Of a stretch of DNA of 64,000 nucleotides, positions 51,024 through 63,163 are shown piece by piece. Both the position numbers and the translations under genes were made by a program. How positions within the stretch are numbered: the first letter of the stretch is position 1; the number at the start of each line of letters is the position of its first letter. The stretch comes from Toxoplasma gondii ME49. Taxonomy: Eukaryota; Apicomplexa; Conoidasida; Eucoccidiorida; Sarcocystidae. Below the pieces are notes generated by a model, which was not told the DNA's origin, searched no databases, and was given only the letters and a program-made list of their open reading frames with translations. The stretch is taken from the NCBI RefSeq assembly GCF_000006565.2, contig NC_031474.1, positions 992,001 through 1,056,000 on the forward strand, read 5' to 3'.

Positions 51024-52458
51024 TTCACAGTCAGGCGAAACGCGCATGTAGACGCCACACCCAGTCTTGTTCCTTGGCAGCAGCGGAAGGAGGGGACATT
51101 TCTCGAATTTGTTCAGTCAGCTACTCATGTGCCCGTACCGTTGTTTGACAGCAGCTAAGGAAACATGACGCTAGCGGAACGCAACCGCTTTGCCTAGATC
51201 TGGCCTCTCCAATCGTGATCAGCGAGGTTTCCGTAACAGCAGCTTCCCCGCGGAGTTTCATCGTTATCCCATCCGTTCAGAGAGGGGCCGCTCGACACCG
51301 AAAAAAAAACGATTTTTGCAAGGCGATTAGTTTAAAGAGCGACCAGCCATATATTTATTTGTCGTCACATCTGAGAAGCATGAAAATGAAGTCGTGAGGT
51401 TCCAGCATGGACGGTCACTGGTACCCGCGTCGCGTGCCCTCGCAAAATTCTTAAGTTCCTGCTCCTGGTACTTTGCCGTGGTTTCACTCCGAAACGCCGT
51501 TTGCCCCAAAAGTTTCACAATGAATCATGGCCATTTTTTGAAGGACTCGGATGTGCCTTCACCACTCTTTACCAAGTTGCTCGATTAATTCTTGACAACG
51601 ACGTATGTGAGAGACATTAAGTCAAATAATCAGTTCGTTCGCACAGGATTGAGATTGGTTATCATGACTAGTTTCCAATTCTCGCGCAGACCGTGGACTG
51701 AACGGAACATTTTGACACAGAATCAGGCGATGCGCTTTGTGTCTTTGGAAACGATTTGCTGAACTTCCAGTAGTCTGCCGGAACTAGTTTTCCATGCAGG
51801 CAAAGTGTTCGTTCAAGAGACTCGTGGGGTGACTGCAGATGAGGGCAGGACATTTTGAATCGACTTTCTTAGCGGAAGTGGATATTCTTGCCGAGGAGTT
51901 TTTCTGATGGGGTGCGATAGCGGAGTAGTTACAATGTGTACATGTGTGAACTGGCCACTTGGAGAGGAAAAGCACCTCCTGGTGAGTGGAATACTGCAGC
52001 GACATGTTGAAATCATCGGTATTCGACACCGGACATTTACAAATTCGTATGGGTCCCGTTAGTGAGCTAGTGATTGTGTCGTGAAGGGTCAGGTGCCAGC
52101 GCTCGTGGCACGACCTGGATTAAAGCGAATAACGTTCGACAGAATCGTGTGTGCGTATGCATGTATCTGTCGGACAATGACCCTGTAAAGCGTCTGTGCT
52201 CTCCGGGACCCAAGCGAACACTGGAGAGTTTTGCTAAATCTTGGGGTGGTTAACCCAAGCAGCTTTTGATAACAGTGACATAGGGCAATGGCTCGTTTGT
52301 GGACAGGAGAACATACGCCCGCGAGTCCCCGTGACTTAACCCTGGGAAGCAATGTCGTCTTCCCTAGACGTGACACAATCAGGAATATTCACGTCGCTTT
52401 TCTACAGCTTCCTGACACTTCTATTTCGCCTTTTCAGTGCTTCATGCAACGTTTCCGC
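51024..52458. other. intergenic region between convergent genes
   Basis: About 1.4 kb lies between the stop of the giant coiled-coil gene and the stop of the release-factor gene on the other strand. It should contain both 3' UTRs. Only short open frames without splice support are seen. Confidence 0.55.
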
Positions 52459-54614
52459 CTACTCATCGAATGAGGAAATCCTCCGTCGTTGTTCTTTTCT
52501 GTCGGAATGGCGCTGCTTCTCGGCCCGCACGCGGGCCTTTTGTGCCTCCGTCGGTTGGCGGTTGCGCCGCCTCTGTTTCTGCGAATGCATGACATACACA
52601 GACAAAAAATGCCGCTGGCACGTAGTCGATGTTTCCGAATTTCGGTACAACTTGCAATGATGGTTTCTGCCCTCAGGAAATGACCGTTCCACGTCCTACA
52701 GCATTTGTATCATGCGCAAAGCATCTTGACTAGGCAGCAAACACGCAACACCTCTTGTCCGACTTCAACGGATACATCGTTCATCCGTTTCTCCCAGTGC
52801 TGCAAAGAGGTGGGTGTTACCCTCGCTTGAAGTCATGATATTCATGTGAGACGGAATATTCAAGATTTACCTCTTCGGCGTCACGGCTTTGTTGATGCTG
52901 TTGACGGATACTTTCCTGGAGCTTCTTAAGGAGAAGCTCGCGAGCCATAATCCTGTTTTTTCTCTGGGACCTACAGGACATGGTATCAAAGGGAACGTGT
53001 GGCAGCAGAAAATAGACGTATGCATCTGCGTGACACATCATAGCAGTGAGGCATCATCCGACAACACACGGCAAGTAGAAAACGAAAGACACCTGCGCGT
53101 GAAGGACATTGACCGATATTGAATGGGATAGCAGTACGTGGTATCGTGGGTAGTTTATAGTGTGCGAGTTTTGGCCACTACATCCGTGTGTCAAAGCGCC
53201 CTCATCACTGAGCAATATCGCCTTCATTCACATGTATATAACAGATGCTCGGCGGTGAGTGCTTAAATGTGAAAGTATATGCGTAAACGTACGTATATGT
53301 AACAGGTCACCCCTGAAAACAGGAGCCTGTCAATCACCATAGTCTCCTCAACAATTATATGTTTGTAGCAGGTTCACCGAGAACGAGGAACAGGGGTGTA
53401 ACGGGACCACGGTACAGACTCTCAGCCCGTAATACGATTCAGTCTTTACATTACGGAGCCTTTCTGCGCTTGCATTTCCACGTTTACCTGCTGTGCTGGC
53501 ATCGAATGACGAGACCCCGAGTCAGGTGAACAATTACCACGCAGCTGTTTGTCTTGTTGACTTTTTGGCCTCCTTTCCCGCCGCCTTTCACACATTGCTC
53601 GACAACTTCTTCGACATTGGTGCCAAATTCAGAAAGCCTTCGGGCCCAGACACGGCGGTCTAATAGGCCTTCTCCTCTGCAACTGCTGAACGACTTCTCA
53701 CTTGCCTCAGCGGAGTGGAGCATTCTGCCGGAGCCCCGGAGATGACCCTCTTCCTGTAACTTCTGCAAAGGGTCCACTTTTGGCTCCTCATCTGCTGCAG
53801 CAAAAAGCCCGTCAGCATCTAAGGTAGCTAAGAGACGTCCGCTTGCTGCGGAATGCCGGACGTCTCGAAAATCCTTCGACTTGCCGTGGTGCTGAGATGT
53901 CACAGGTGGCCTCGGTTGAGACCCCTCTAGCAAGGTAGGAACGAACCCCGTGTGTCCGCTTGTGCTCCGAAAGAGTGACACGTAACAACTCGGAGGCGAC
54001 TGCAACCAACTCCATCCGCCACAAGAATGCTGTGGCCGCGAGAGTGAGCTCAACCTTAAGCATCCTACGTTGTGTAAATACGGACCAGTGGAGAAACAGT
54101 CAGGCACGCTACAGGAAGAAAAGAAGGCGAGATTTCCTTCAGCACGAGGAACAACTCGTAGATGAGGTGCTGAAAGAGACTTCGTAGTGGTGCTTGATAC
54201 TCGACACCCCTTTCTCGTGAAAAATACTGCTTCGAATCCGTCGCACGGCGCGCCACTGGAGTCCTCTACTGGATATCGATGACTCCGTGATATGGTGGAA
54301 GGTAATTGCTGGCGCTGATGCACACGGGGCCACACATCCAGAGGTGGAGGTGCACATGGATCCTTAGGCAAAAGCTGTTCAGTACTGCAATGCGGGGCGA
54401 AGAGTAGAGAAAGTCTGGTCGGCGACTGACTGTGAACAGATGCGTGTCTTCCAAGATCAGGAGTCTTCGAGCAGTGTGACTGCAAGCGAGCGAGAAGACA
54501 CAAAGCACCAACAAGTATCAAATAAAGGAAATCAATCCATGTGGGTATCCCTCTCCTTCGAGAAAGCGACGCGCTATATACGCATCCCAGAAACACGAAG
54601 TTCTGCGCCTTCAT
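52459..54614 (-). CDS. organellar-type GGQ peptide release factor (ICT1/C12orf65 family)
   Basis: A peptidyl-tRNA hydrolase of the class I release-factor superfamily, expected to free nascent chains from stalled organellar ribosomes. Minus-strand exons 54614-53488, 52970-52871 and 52578-52459 match in phase (2, 0), giving about 448 residues from the ATG at 54,614; the frame continues upstream without another ATG. The catalytic core is at the end of exon 1: EEVVEQCVKGGGKGGQKVNK, then CVVIVHL.RGLVIRCQHSR, running into exon 2 SQRKNRIMARELLLKKL. Exon 3 is a Lys/Arg/Gln-rich tail, as in C12orf65 and ICT1, whose tails enter the ribosome. The codon-recognition domain of RF1/RF2 is absent. The roughly 350-residue N-terminus has an early hydrophobic segment (DFLYLILVGALCLL) and low-complexity sequence, compatible with mitochondrial or apicoplast targeting (inference). 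A start further downstream is possible. Confidence 0.8.
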
Positions 54615-57053
54615 TCCGGGCCAGCCTCGGTCCGCCGGTAGCAACAGAAATAAACATGACGAAATTAACGGTCCCTTACGACCTCAGTTTTAAACTGCGA
54701 GCGGAGTCTTAAAAGGTCAAGACGATTTCGGAAAACATGAGGGAGGCTTCACTGAAGAGATTCGTGCTTGAAAAAAGTAGTACGGCCTAAAGCAAGAACT
54801 CCATGGACAACATGGCCCCCGTAGGCTCGTGACTAGGAACGTTCACGTGAGACGTCGCTGAAGCTGGCAGTCCAGGCCGACCCTGGTGGTGTATGCACGC
54901 TAGTATTTGCAAAGCGAGGAGACACATTGGAGTTTCGACAGATATTGAAAGAGGTTGAAATAAGAGAACGATTCGGAACTATCCTGCTCCGGTTTCTGTA
55001 CAGCCGCAACATAGCTCCGCAGATGAAGCATGTATACTCCAAATCCGGCAGCTAGTATAGAGTTTCCATGGCGCATTGCAGTGACAGAAAACTGTGAAGA
55101 GTCTAATGTCGAGCCTCACAGCGCAGGTTTTGCTTCTGGTGGCCATGGCTTCTTTATGGAAAAACTGGTTCGGCGAAAAGCGCCTAGTATCACGTGGTCT
55201 TTGGCTCAGTATCCCAACACCCCATGGCTGACATCGCTCAAGATACAGGTGAGTCTCGCAATCAATACTACCAAGATGAACGAGATATTTTTGGAGAGGA
55301 CAGAGTGCTCAGCCATGCGTTTCATCACCTGACTGAATACCAGTGAGAAATAGCTCAGCATCACTTGCCGAGTTGACAACAAATCCAGACCCCTACGTAG
55401 CCACAAAGCAAGTTACACGCAAAATGCACCAAACATGTAGTACAGGCAAATGCCCCACGAAGGGGAATGAAACAGAGGAACCATACATCGGAATACACAT
55501 GCACCGTGGCGTCTTATGTTCTATCCATGCATCGATCCGAAAGCGACTGGAGCCGAAGCGCAGTGTTGGGCAAAGGAGAAGAAAGTGACGGAGTACCTGA
55601 TAACGGAAGAACAAAAGCTAAGAGTCTTTTAACACAGCTTAGTACTTCTGCGTCCTACTGGTGCATGACTTTGACACATCGCTCCGTCGTAACTAGCAAG
55701 GAGACACCGTTGAGCGGGCACAAGTCACGTTTCACAAGACCCGTGTTCACGGTAGTAAAAAAGAGCTGGAAGGCGAAAACCCTTCGCGGCCAAGAAAAGA
55801 AGACTGGTTTATGAGTTACATATAAAAACTCAATGCATAGACGCGGTGGCAACGAAAGCGCATTCGACAACCATTTTAAACATCTGGCGATCTACAACTG
55901 TGAAACAAAGGAGCGGAGGGCGATTCATCCCGTCTTCACTTTACGCGAAATACACTAAGTCATTCTTGGTATCGTCGCACCTTCCATGTTGATCTCGTGA
56001 TGTCAAAGTTACGCGATTTCCTACAACTGTTACCATTTGGGTCACCGGTAGTATCGAGATTTGGGGGGGCATGCGTTTGAATGGAAAACGGGGCAACCGG
56101 CTGCTGGCCTCCTGGATGCGAAAGGGCTTCTGCGTGGCTCGCTACTTTGCGCTGCGCTAGGTGAGCTTGCACAATCGGCTGCATTGCAGCTGTGTGAGCC
56201 AAAGGCGAAACAGGAAGGAATTCTATTTGGACGGATGGCTCGATTGCACGATACAAAGTTTCGCAGCCACCCAACACCGTCACTTCCCCATTTCTTGTCA
56301 TGTATCCGTACTGGTGTGTCTTCCCCCCTAAGACCTGAGAAGAGGACGAGCTTGCTCTCCATGGGACAGCGTGGCCCTTACTTGGTCACCGTTCTTTGCT
56401 CGGGAAACAGAACCCGGCAGGGGGGAAATTTGAAAGAATATCTTTTTCTGAGCCATTGCAAGATTTGCTGAACAAGAAGCTACAAGAGGCCTGATGGTTT
56501 GTCTGAGAAAGAATAGGTAAGTGGTCGTCTCGTACGGTGGGAACCTGCAGATATACACGCAAGGTACGGTTTCAGCTGTATTTTGGGAGGAAAGGGAGGT
56601 GGGCTATCTCTTTTTGCTCTGGGACACGTTTATGACAACTTTGACTTGGGCCGAAAAGCCGTCGCCTCACCCATACCCAAACACCTGTTGCAAAAACAAA
56701 GTTCACGACGGTGCTGGCAAAAGAGGATATATAGAGAATTATCTAAAAGCAGTGCCTCGTCAGGTAGCGTGCCACGAAGACAGTCCTGTATCCTCGTTTT
56801 TGCATGCCTTGTTTTTGGTCTTTTTCCTGCCTTTCGTCGCTGGTGTTTCGTGATGTCTCATCGCTGGTCACACAGTCAGCGTCGTTTGTTTCCGTTCTAG
56901 GGCAAAAAGCGCAAACAAGAAGCCACTCATGGTAGCCGACCCCTTCTGCACTGTATTGGAAATCGGCTGTAACAAAGAATCCGTAATTCGCAGATAATTC
57001 GGATGGTTTTTGATTGCGTTTTTCACCCGACCCCATGTGTTGATTAGTACATA
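54615..57053. other. region without a confident gene
   Basis: The release-factor promoter should lie at the left end. Minus-strand frames at 56,743-57,057 (protein-like, contains FFVTADFQYSAEGVGYHEW) and 55,960-56,301 (contains YRAIEPSVQIEFLPVSPLA) could be exons or UTR of the minus-strand gene to the right. No splice chain could be closed. A plus-strand frame of 136 codons overlaps the second. Confidence 0.35.
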
Positions 57054-57620
57054 TCAAGCGCGAAGCGTGTGTCCTGAAGCAGCAGGTCTGTAAACGGGGT
57101 GCGTGGTTCTGCTGAGCTTTTTAGGTCGAGTGTAATCAGAACTTTTAGGGGTGCCTTCCTGAGTATTTTCCATGATTAAAGCTTTGGAGTGAAGTGCGGA
57201 TAAATTCGGCATGTGTTTATCCGGATTGGTTTCTCTGAGAAGTTCCAGGAGGTCCTCTGGTCGTCGGCTGTGAACAGCAGGTTTTGCCGTGTGCCTTTTG
57301 CACCTTCTGAATGTTGGGTATAGTGCAGCTGTGTGCTCACGTTCGTGGTGATTTTCCTGGGGCGTATGAGTATCTCTGGTATCTGGCCTCATCGCCCGTG
57401 CAGTCGTCTCATTTCCTCATCGCACGTATTTCGCGGGTGCAGGTATACATTCTTGGCGTTTTTCTTCCTGTTCCGTAAACTTTTCAGGTCGTCGTCGTCA
57501 CTCAACTGAAACGGCGACCTCTCGAAGCTCGGGGGATTTCTTTCACGAAACGTATCCTGTTTGTCACCCCACAACAGGTTTTCAGTCTTTACTTTGCTTT
57601 CGAAGGAGTCTGAGGGGTTG
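57054..57620 (-). CDS. 3' part of an unrecognised charged protein
   Basis: Two minus-strand coding segments join in phase 0 through a short intron: an upstream segment (about 57,620-57,449) and a terminal exon 57356-57054. The donor is AAT then GTATAC; the acceptor is CGCCCCAG. The first encodes a Ser/Asp/Arg-rich stretch with FQLSDDDDLKSLRNRKKNAK. The second contains RRPEDLLELLRETNPDKHMP and ends in SGHTLRA. The 92-base intron is short for this genome. The 5' end is missing: a minus-strand frame at 57,633-57,812 starting with an ATG (MTSTKTLEELPL) may be the first exon, but its junction could not be closed. No family is recognised; the composition suggests a mostly disordered protein. Confidence 0.45.
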
Positions 57621-58016
57621 TTCACTGCGCACCTACCGACTCTTCTCGTGCCTGAGAGACAGCCGGACGGTGTCTACGCGCATGGGCTCTGGGTGCCGTT
57701 CACGTCCGAGCGAGTTATAGATGCTTGAAAAAGCGATTCTTCTCTGAAGGAACGCTGGCGCTCGTCTACCGCGGAGTGGCAACTCCTCCAAGGTCTTTGT
57801 CGAAGTCATTCGGTGGAACAAGACTCATGGACACAGGCAGCTTTGAAAGAGTCGCCGGATCCCTGTATACTTCCTTGTGCTTGAGTTCGGAGCTGACGCT
57901 GAAGTAGCAGGGGCTTCCACACGGACACTGTCAAGAAGGGGAGGTGCCCGGGGCTTACGGCAGTACTCCTTGTCTCGAACAGATCTGGTTTCCCGTGTAC
58001 TTCAACATTCAACAAG

Positions 58017-60103
58017 ATGGAAGTCTGGCTGTTTATTTTGGGATATCTCATCCACTTTGTGGCGAGCTGCGTGCTTGTGTGCAAGATTCACCAACAACGC
58101 ACCGTCTACGGATTGTCAATAGACACCCAGATTTGCTTCCTGGCTGCGACATTGTCGCGATGTGTCTGGTACTTGGACACCCGTCTAGTGGAGGTAAGGT
58201 TGCACCTGTGCTGTGTGTCCGCTTCAAGAGGACTTTTTGAGCTTTGGATTCTGGCCTTTCACTTCATCAGCTGTCTTCACGGTGGTGGTCTGTGGCACTC
58301 GTGAACCAGCTAACTTTTCTTGGACACTCCTGGTCCAGGTTAAGGAAAGTTTTTGTAAACGTAGTATAATGCGTTTCTTAAAACTATTTGCAGTCAGATG
58401 TTGGAAGCTATTTTGAACCGAAATGGGGGAGTCAGTCAAAAGACTCGACCTGCCAGAGATGCAGCTGAGGGATTTTGACAGGAGTCCTTGCATCGTGATC
58501 CTGTGGCCGGATCCTCTTCATCTGCGGCATAGCGTTTCTCAGGGTGTCTGGAAGCTATTTCAGAAACGGCATCTCAGTGTTCCCTGCATGTGTTGTCGGA
58601 CTCGTCCTCTGAAATGTCATGTGTGCAGACCTGGCTGGCCTATTTGGAGCTCTTGTGTAGCACGCTTATTTCAGGCGTGCTCACTTACTATTTATGGTGT
58701 TACCGTCACACGAACACCAAGAATGTCTGGGCCCCATGCCAAGCAGCCGTCATCATTCCTGGTGAGCTAACGCATAGAATTAGCACGAAGCAGATGCATC
58801 CGATGCCTCACGAGGAAGGCCGGTCGCGAAACAGTTGTAATGAGGCACTGGCATTCTACCACACGATTATGCTTCCAGCTGGTTTTACACATCATATGTG
58901 TCTGTTCGCAGCTACCATGCTGACGGCGTTCTTCATCCATCCGGGTCGGCATTGGTGGACGGTCCAGATTCTTGTTGCCTTCTCGATATATACCGAAGCT
59001 GTAGGCCTGCTTCCGCAGCTGTGGTATATGCGACGAATGCTGGAGGTAGGTTACCTGGAGGAAAGGCAACCGTCCTCTGTGGTTCTTCCAATATACGCAT
59101 CGCTCTGCTTAGGGGCACACCCGAGAGAAACCTAATCGAGGTTGCTCTGTAGAATACACAAAGGAGGGGGAAATTGATGCAGTCGAAGCAAAAGCCAGAG
59201 GAGAAGCGAAACGACAGGGAGAAGGACTCCATCTTTGGTTTGGGGGACAACTATTACGCTAAACACCGCTTCAGAAAATGGATTGTGTCTTGCGAGTCCC
59301 GAGAGCAGAAAGGGCATGGTATCAAAAATGAGCGTAATCCGTGGACTGACGAACGATACGCACTGGATTAAGAGTCTCTCAAGTGAAATTCGATGATGTC
59401 CTCATGGTTCTCGTTGCCCCGCAGATCGAGCCTTTGACATCTCACTACGTTGGTCTGCTTGTGCTGTCTCGTGTCGTGAGACTTTTCTTTTGGGTCACCC
59501 TTTATTTCCAGGGTAAGCGCCGCAGCTACAGCGTTTCCATATACGTGTCGCGGTTTCATTCATACTCGGATCAGAAAATATATACGTGGTAAAAATGTTA
59601 GGGCATAGCAAAGGTATTTACCAGGTCTTCGAAGGGAGCATAGATGTCGAAAACTGCACAAGCGTTTTTGGTTCGTGTTTGGTTTAGATCACTTTGTTCG
59701 ACTGTCGTTACAAACCATTAGTTTCCCGATACACCAGCGAGCATAGAGTTAGGTAGACCGTTTCTGTGTGAATAGTAGCAGTCAAGAATATACTGTGTGT
59801 GTTGAACAAAAAAATGTAAACTTCAAATGAGTTAGAGAGATTTTCAACCCGTTGCCCAGATATGAGTCACAGGTAATGATCTCGTTTCAGAGGCGGTGCA
59901 CGGAAACTGGACGAGTTCGCGTGAATCCAGACGGCTAGGGAACCCAACAGAAGTCTCTTAATGAGTGTCACTTTCTCTGTGCAGGCGAGCACTTTCTGGG
60001 TCTGTTTCTCGCGGATCTTCTTCATAGCGTTCTGGCTGCCGACTACTTCGTTATGTGGTGCCGGAAGCTACGGCACGGTGGAGCACTCATCTACAAGATA
60101 TAG
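58017..60103 (+). CDS. KDEL-receptor (ERD2) family protein
   Basis: A seven-helix Golgi/ER-Golgi receptor that retrieves escaped ER-resident proteins by their C-terminal K/HDEL signal. Exons 58017-58193, 58629-59045, 59425-59512 and 59985-60103 match in phase (0, 0, 1), giving 266 residues ending at TAG. Family signatures: an N-terminal helix (LGYLIHFVASCVLVCKI), GLSIDTQICFLAATLSR..WYLDT (family G.S.KTQ.L...VF.TRYLD), ILVAFSIYTEAVGLLPQL (family LWTFSIYLESVAILPQL), LTSHYVGLLVLSRVVRLFFW (family TTHYLF.LG.YRALYLVNW), and GEHFLGLFLADLLHSVLAAD followed by YFVMW (family C-terminal helix). Canonical members are about 210-220 residues. This one has an extra loop of about 45 residues near 100-145 and three extra residues inside the RYLD motif. 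The start ATG is well placed by comparison with the family. It may be a divergent paralogue rather than the main receptor. Confidence 0.88.
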
Positions 60104-62023
60104 CAAGATCTTCGGTGGTCACGATTCTGGACGGATGGTAAAAATTCCACCGGTGCCAGCAACAGAGAGAAAATGAGCGATTTTGAGTCGCATTGTTCCA
60201 ATACGTAACCTGAAAGTCGTTTCTTTCCACAAACAGACTGGACCAGCCTTATGAATATTCTAGGTGTATGCGCGGTATGTCTATGTTCGTGTTGTCAGAC
60301 TTTGTGTCACTTGTAGGCAGGCTTGTGGAGGAACCAAGTTTTCGTTCCGAAGCCGTTTATTTGCCTTCAATTCTGGTTTTCATACATGGGATTGCTCCGG
60401 ATATAAAGAACCTTCTGAAGAAGGGAATCCGTGAAGTGTGGAGCAGCGTCGGAGTGTGACTAGAATGAAAAGATATCAACGCGTATTCGTCACGCGCTGT
60501 GACTCCCTAATCAGGCTGTGTTCGACGGGTACAGTGATGCCCCTGTTGAAAGACAGCGTGGGATCGTTCGGGGTTTAGATCACTAGCCTATTTTGGTCTA
60601 AAGCAATCGTCAACAGTTTACGCCCGTTAAGCTCAAAACCTGTGAAGTGCATGCACCGGTTACCAAAGCTGCAGCAGACTGTACAGGTGCATGGGGATAA
60701 AGATTACCAGAAACCCGAAAGTCAGCTGCTGATACCATCTGATTCTTGGAGGAAACTCAGCAGCGGGATGGTTTGTGAGAGATCGAAGGGCAGCTCCCAC
60801 CTGTGATTGCATAGTGTAAGGGAGAGCTATTTCACGGACTGGAGATGTCACAAATTTCGAATCCCAACAGGAATTCAGGTACTAAATGTGCTGATGTAGA
60901 TGGGCGAAGTGCAGCTGAGTCTGATGGAATACCGCACTTCTCAGTGAAAATGTTTATCTTCCGGAATGCTGCCGGAAGGCCGCCACCGAAGAGGCTATTT
61001 TGCAGGTGAACGACTGATGACCAGTTCAAAACCGGGAGGTATACGAAGGATATTTTGTTTTCGTGTTCTCTGGTGATTCATTTTTTGTTTCGCGCGGGTG
61101 AGAGCCTGGCGTTACGTCTGTGGCCTCGGGTCGTGCCAAATTCCCAGACAAATGGAACGCTTTCTGCGTTGATTCGCGGCGTCGTTGCCGGAGGCTGTTA
61201 CGCTGACTGGAGCGTGCGCAGACACATCCAATGTGCTCACGCGTACCAAACCATCGGCAAGGGCAGATTTACACAGCGCTTAACATATCCTCGACGACAC
61301 ATACCCCCACAAATCAGGCACTGACAGCGTAGTCACACCAAGACTGGTCGCTAGAACAGCACAATATCGACTCTGGCTTTTAGCAAGAAATCGTCCTGGC
61401 GCAAGACCTGGTGGATGCGGACTCTCCTACGTGAAATAGCGCTTGTTTGGACACTTCTCACGCCACGCAAGTTTCCTCGATTGAAAGAATGGGGGAAGTC
61501 ACGCCTCTCGAAAAGCGAGATTCGGTGAACATAAGAATATTATTGCCCCCTCTATCTGCTCTTCGAACCACTTCACATCATTCCGGGTTTACCGTCGTAA
61601 GCTAACTAATGTATGCCGTCTCAGCCAAAGTTAGGCAACCGCCAATCTCAGTGTATGGGTCTGTAACTGAGCCAACAGTTTTTCCTGCAATTCGGGCAAG
61701 GGCTTACGCAAACAAGCGAGTTGGTCTGCACTAGCAGGTTGTCACTCGACAGAGAAGCCCCTTATGGCTTCCCTAGTTCTCTAGGCACCCAGAGGGGCCA
61801 CACCATCTCCACCAAATGCGATTTCGCGGTCACCTCAAACTTCTCCCTTAAGTTACTGAATGTGTATGGGTCACATTTAATTGCCATTATTGCCGCATTC
61901 ACACCAAAGTTTCCCCTTGGTCTGCACTGTAAGAAAAAAGTTCTGCATTTGAATAGAGGCTGGGCCACAACTACCGAAAAAACGTCTGCGGCCCTTAAAC
62001 TGAACAGCCGTAATTTCGCATTC
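60104..62023. other. intergenic region between convergent genes
   Basis: About 1.9 kb between the KDEL-receptor stop and the stop of the small membrane-protein gene on the other strand. Only short open frames on all frames, without consistent splice ends. No gene is called. Confidence 0.5.
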
Positions 62024-63163
62024 TCAGTACTTCGCTCTCGTGCCGAGGCCACTAAAACCAGGCATAATTAACGACCAAAAACTTCTTTTCGATGGCATGA
62101 AGTCCGTTACTTCTTCGTCATCGTCGGCGTCTCCCCAATCGTCCACTGTATCTTCATCCCAGAAAGACATAGGGATGTCGACGGCATCTGCAGACGCGTA
62201 CATCATTCCACAGAAGTTTTCTAACAATATATGTCCAGTATGAGCACCGAATCTGAAGATTTCCCTCCCCCACGACCCTCCCCCAAAGATCCGAGAACCA
62301 TGCAAAAACTGAGTTTTGCTTATTCAAATCGTATCATTGTCCTACAGACATGCGCCACAGAAAAACGGAGTGTTAGGGAACTACTAAGGCTTTGACCCTG
62401 TGACAACCACCGTGCCGGCTACTGTGGGAAGCAAGAAGCCGGTTGTGAGGAAACATACATACGCTATCCAACGCAAAACTCAACACCGACCCAATTCCAC
62501 CCATGCTCTAATCCTTACAGCACGAATTACTCTAAAGCTCCACCACTCTCCTTTTACATCTACGGAACCGCGGGAGTGTGTACATAGTTGCCGTTGCTGA
62601 CAGCTAGTCTCTTGCATCAGCGCTACATGGCTGCTCCTCCTTTTCGTCGCATGAGATGCAATGGCTCGAAGAGGCAACTACCGGACAAAATGTAGCACCC
62701 TGTTGCCATTCAGCGTTTGAAACGATGAGACATGGTGATGAGATTATGGCAAACCGCACTTACTTTCATGTCGTGAGAACGCAAGTGTGTCCTTAGAGAC
62801 TCTATCAACGCTGCCGACCGACACATCGGTATCAGCTTCCGGCACAACAACCCGAATTTCGCCAGGAGCTCTCGCTCCGGCCGCTTTCCAAGAATCCGCT
62901 GCTGCCTCTTCCGGCGTGCTGAAACTCTGCATCCTGATGACGGCTTCAATCTGAGAACTAGGAATTGCGAGACCTTGGCTGTTTTGTGCAACCACCCGGC
63001 CGACACCCATTAGCGACCCGTCTAACAATCCAGAAATAACAGCTAATACCACAGGCAGGCACACCATACAGCCGCCTCCAACGAGCCCTCTCCTATGGCT
63101 GACCAACATCGCCGACCGGTCCGTAAGACGGGAACCAGATGTGTGTGCAACGCGAGGATCCAT
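62024..63163 (-). CDS. small single-pass membrane protein with acidic tail
   Basis: Two minus-strand exons: 63163-62764, starting at ATG (MDPRVAHTSGSRL) and ending at a near-perfect donor (GAAA then GTAAGTG), and 62220-62024, after acceptor ATTGTTAG. Phase 1 matches and gives 198 residues. A polar N-terminus of about 30 residues precedes one hydrophobic segment (CMVCLPVVLAVISGLL), which would act as a signal or signal-anchor. The middle is Ala/Val/Asp-rich with SFSTPEEAAADSWKAAGARA. Exon 2 carries an acidic cluster (DEDTVDDWGDADDDEE) and ends FSGLGTRAKY. No family is recognised. The topology suits a secreted or membrane-associated coccidian protein, but this is inference. Confidence 0.6.

Noticed and set aside
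56061..56471. Plus-strand frame of 136 codons
   Set aside because: A protein-like minus-strand frame overlaps it and neither has splice or family support, so no gene is called.
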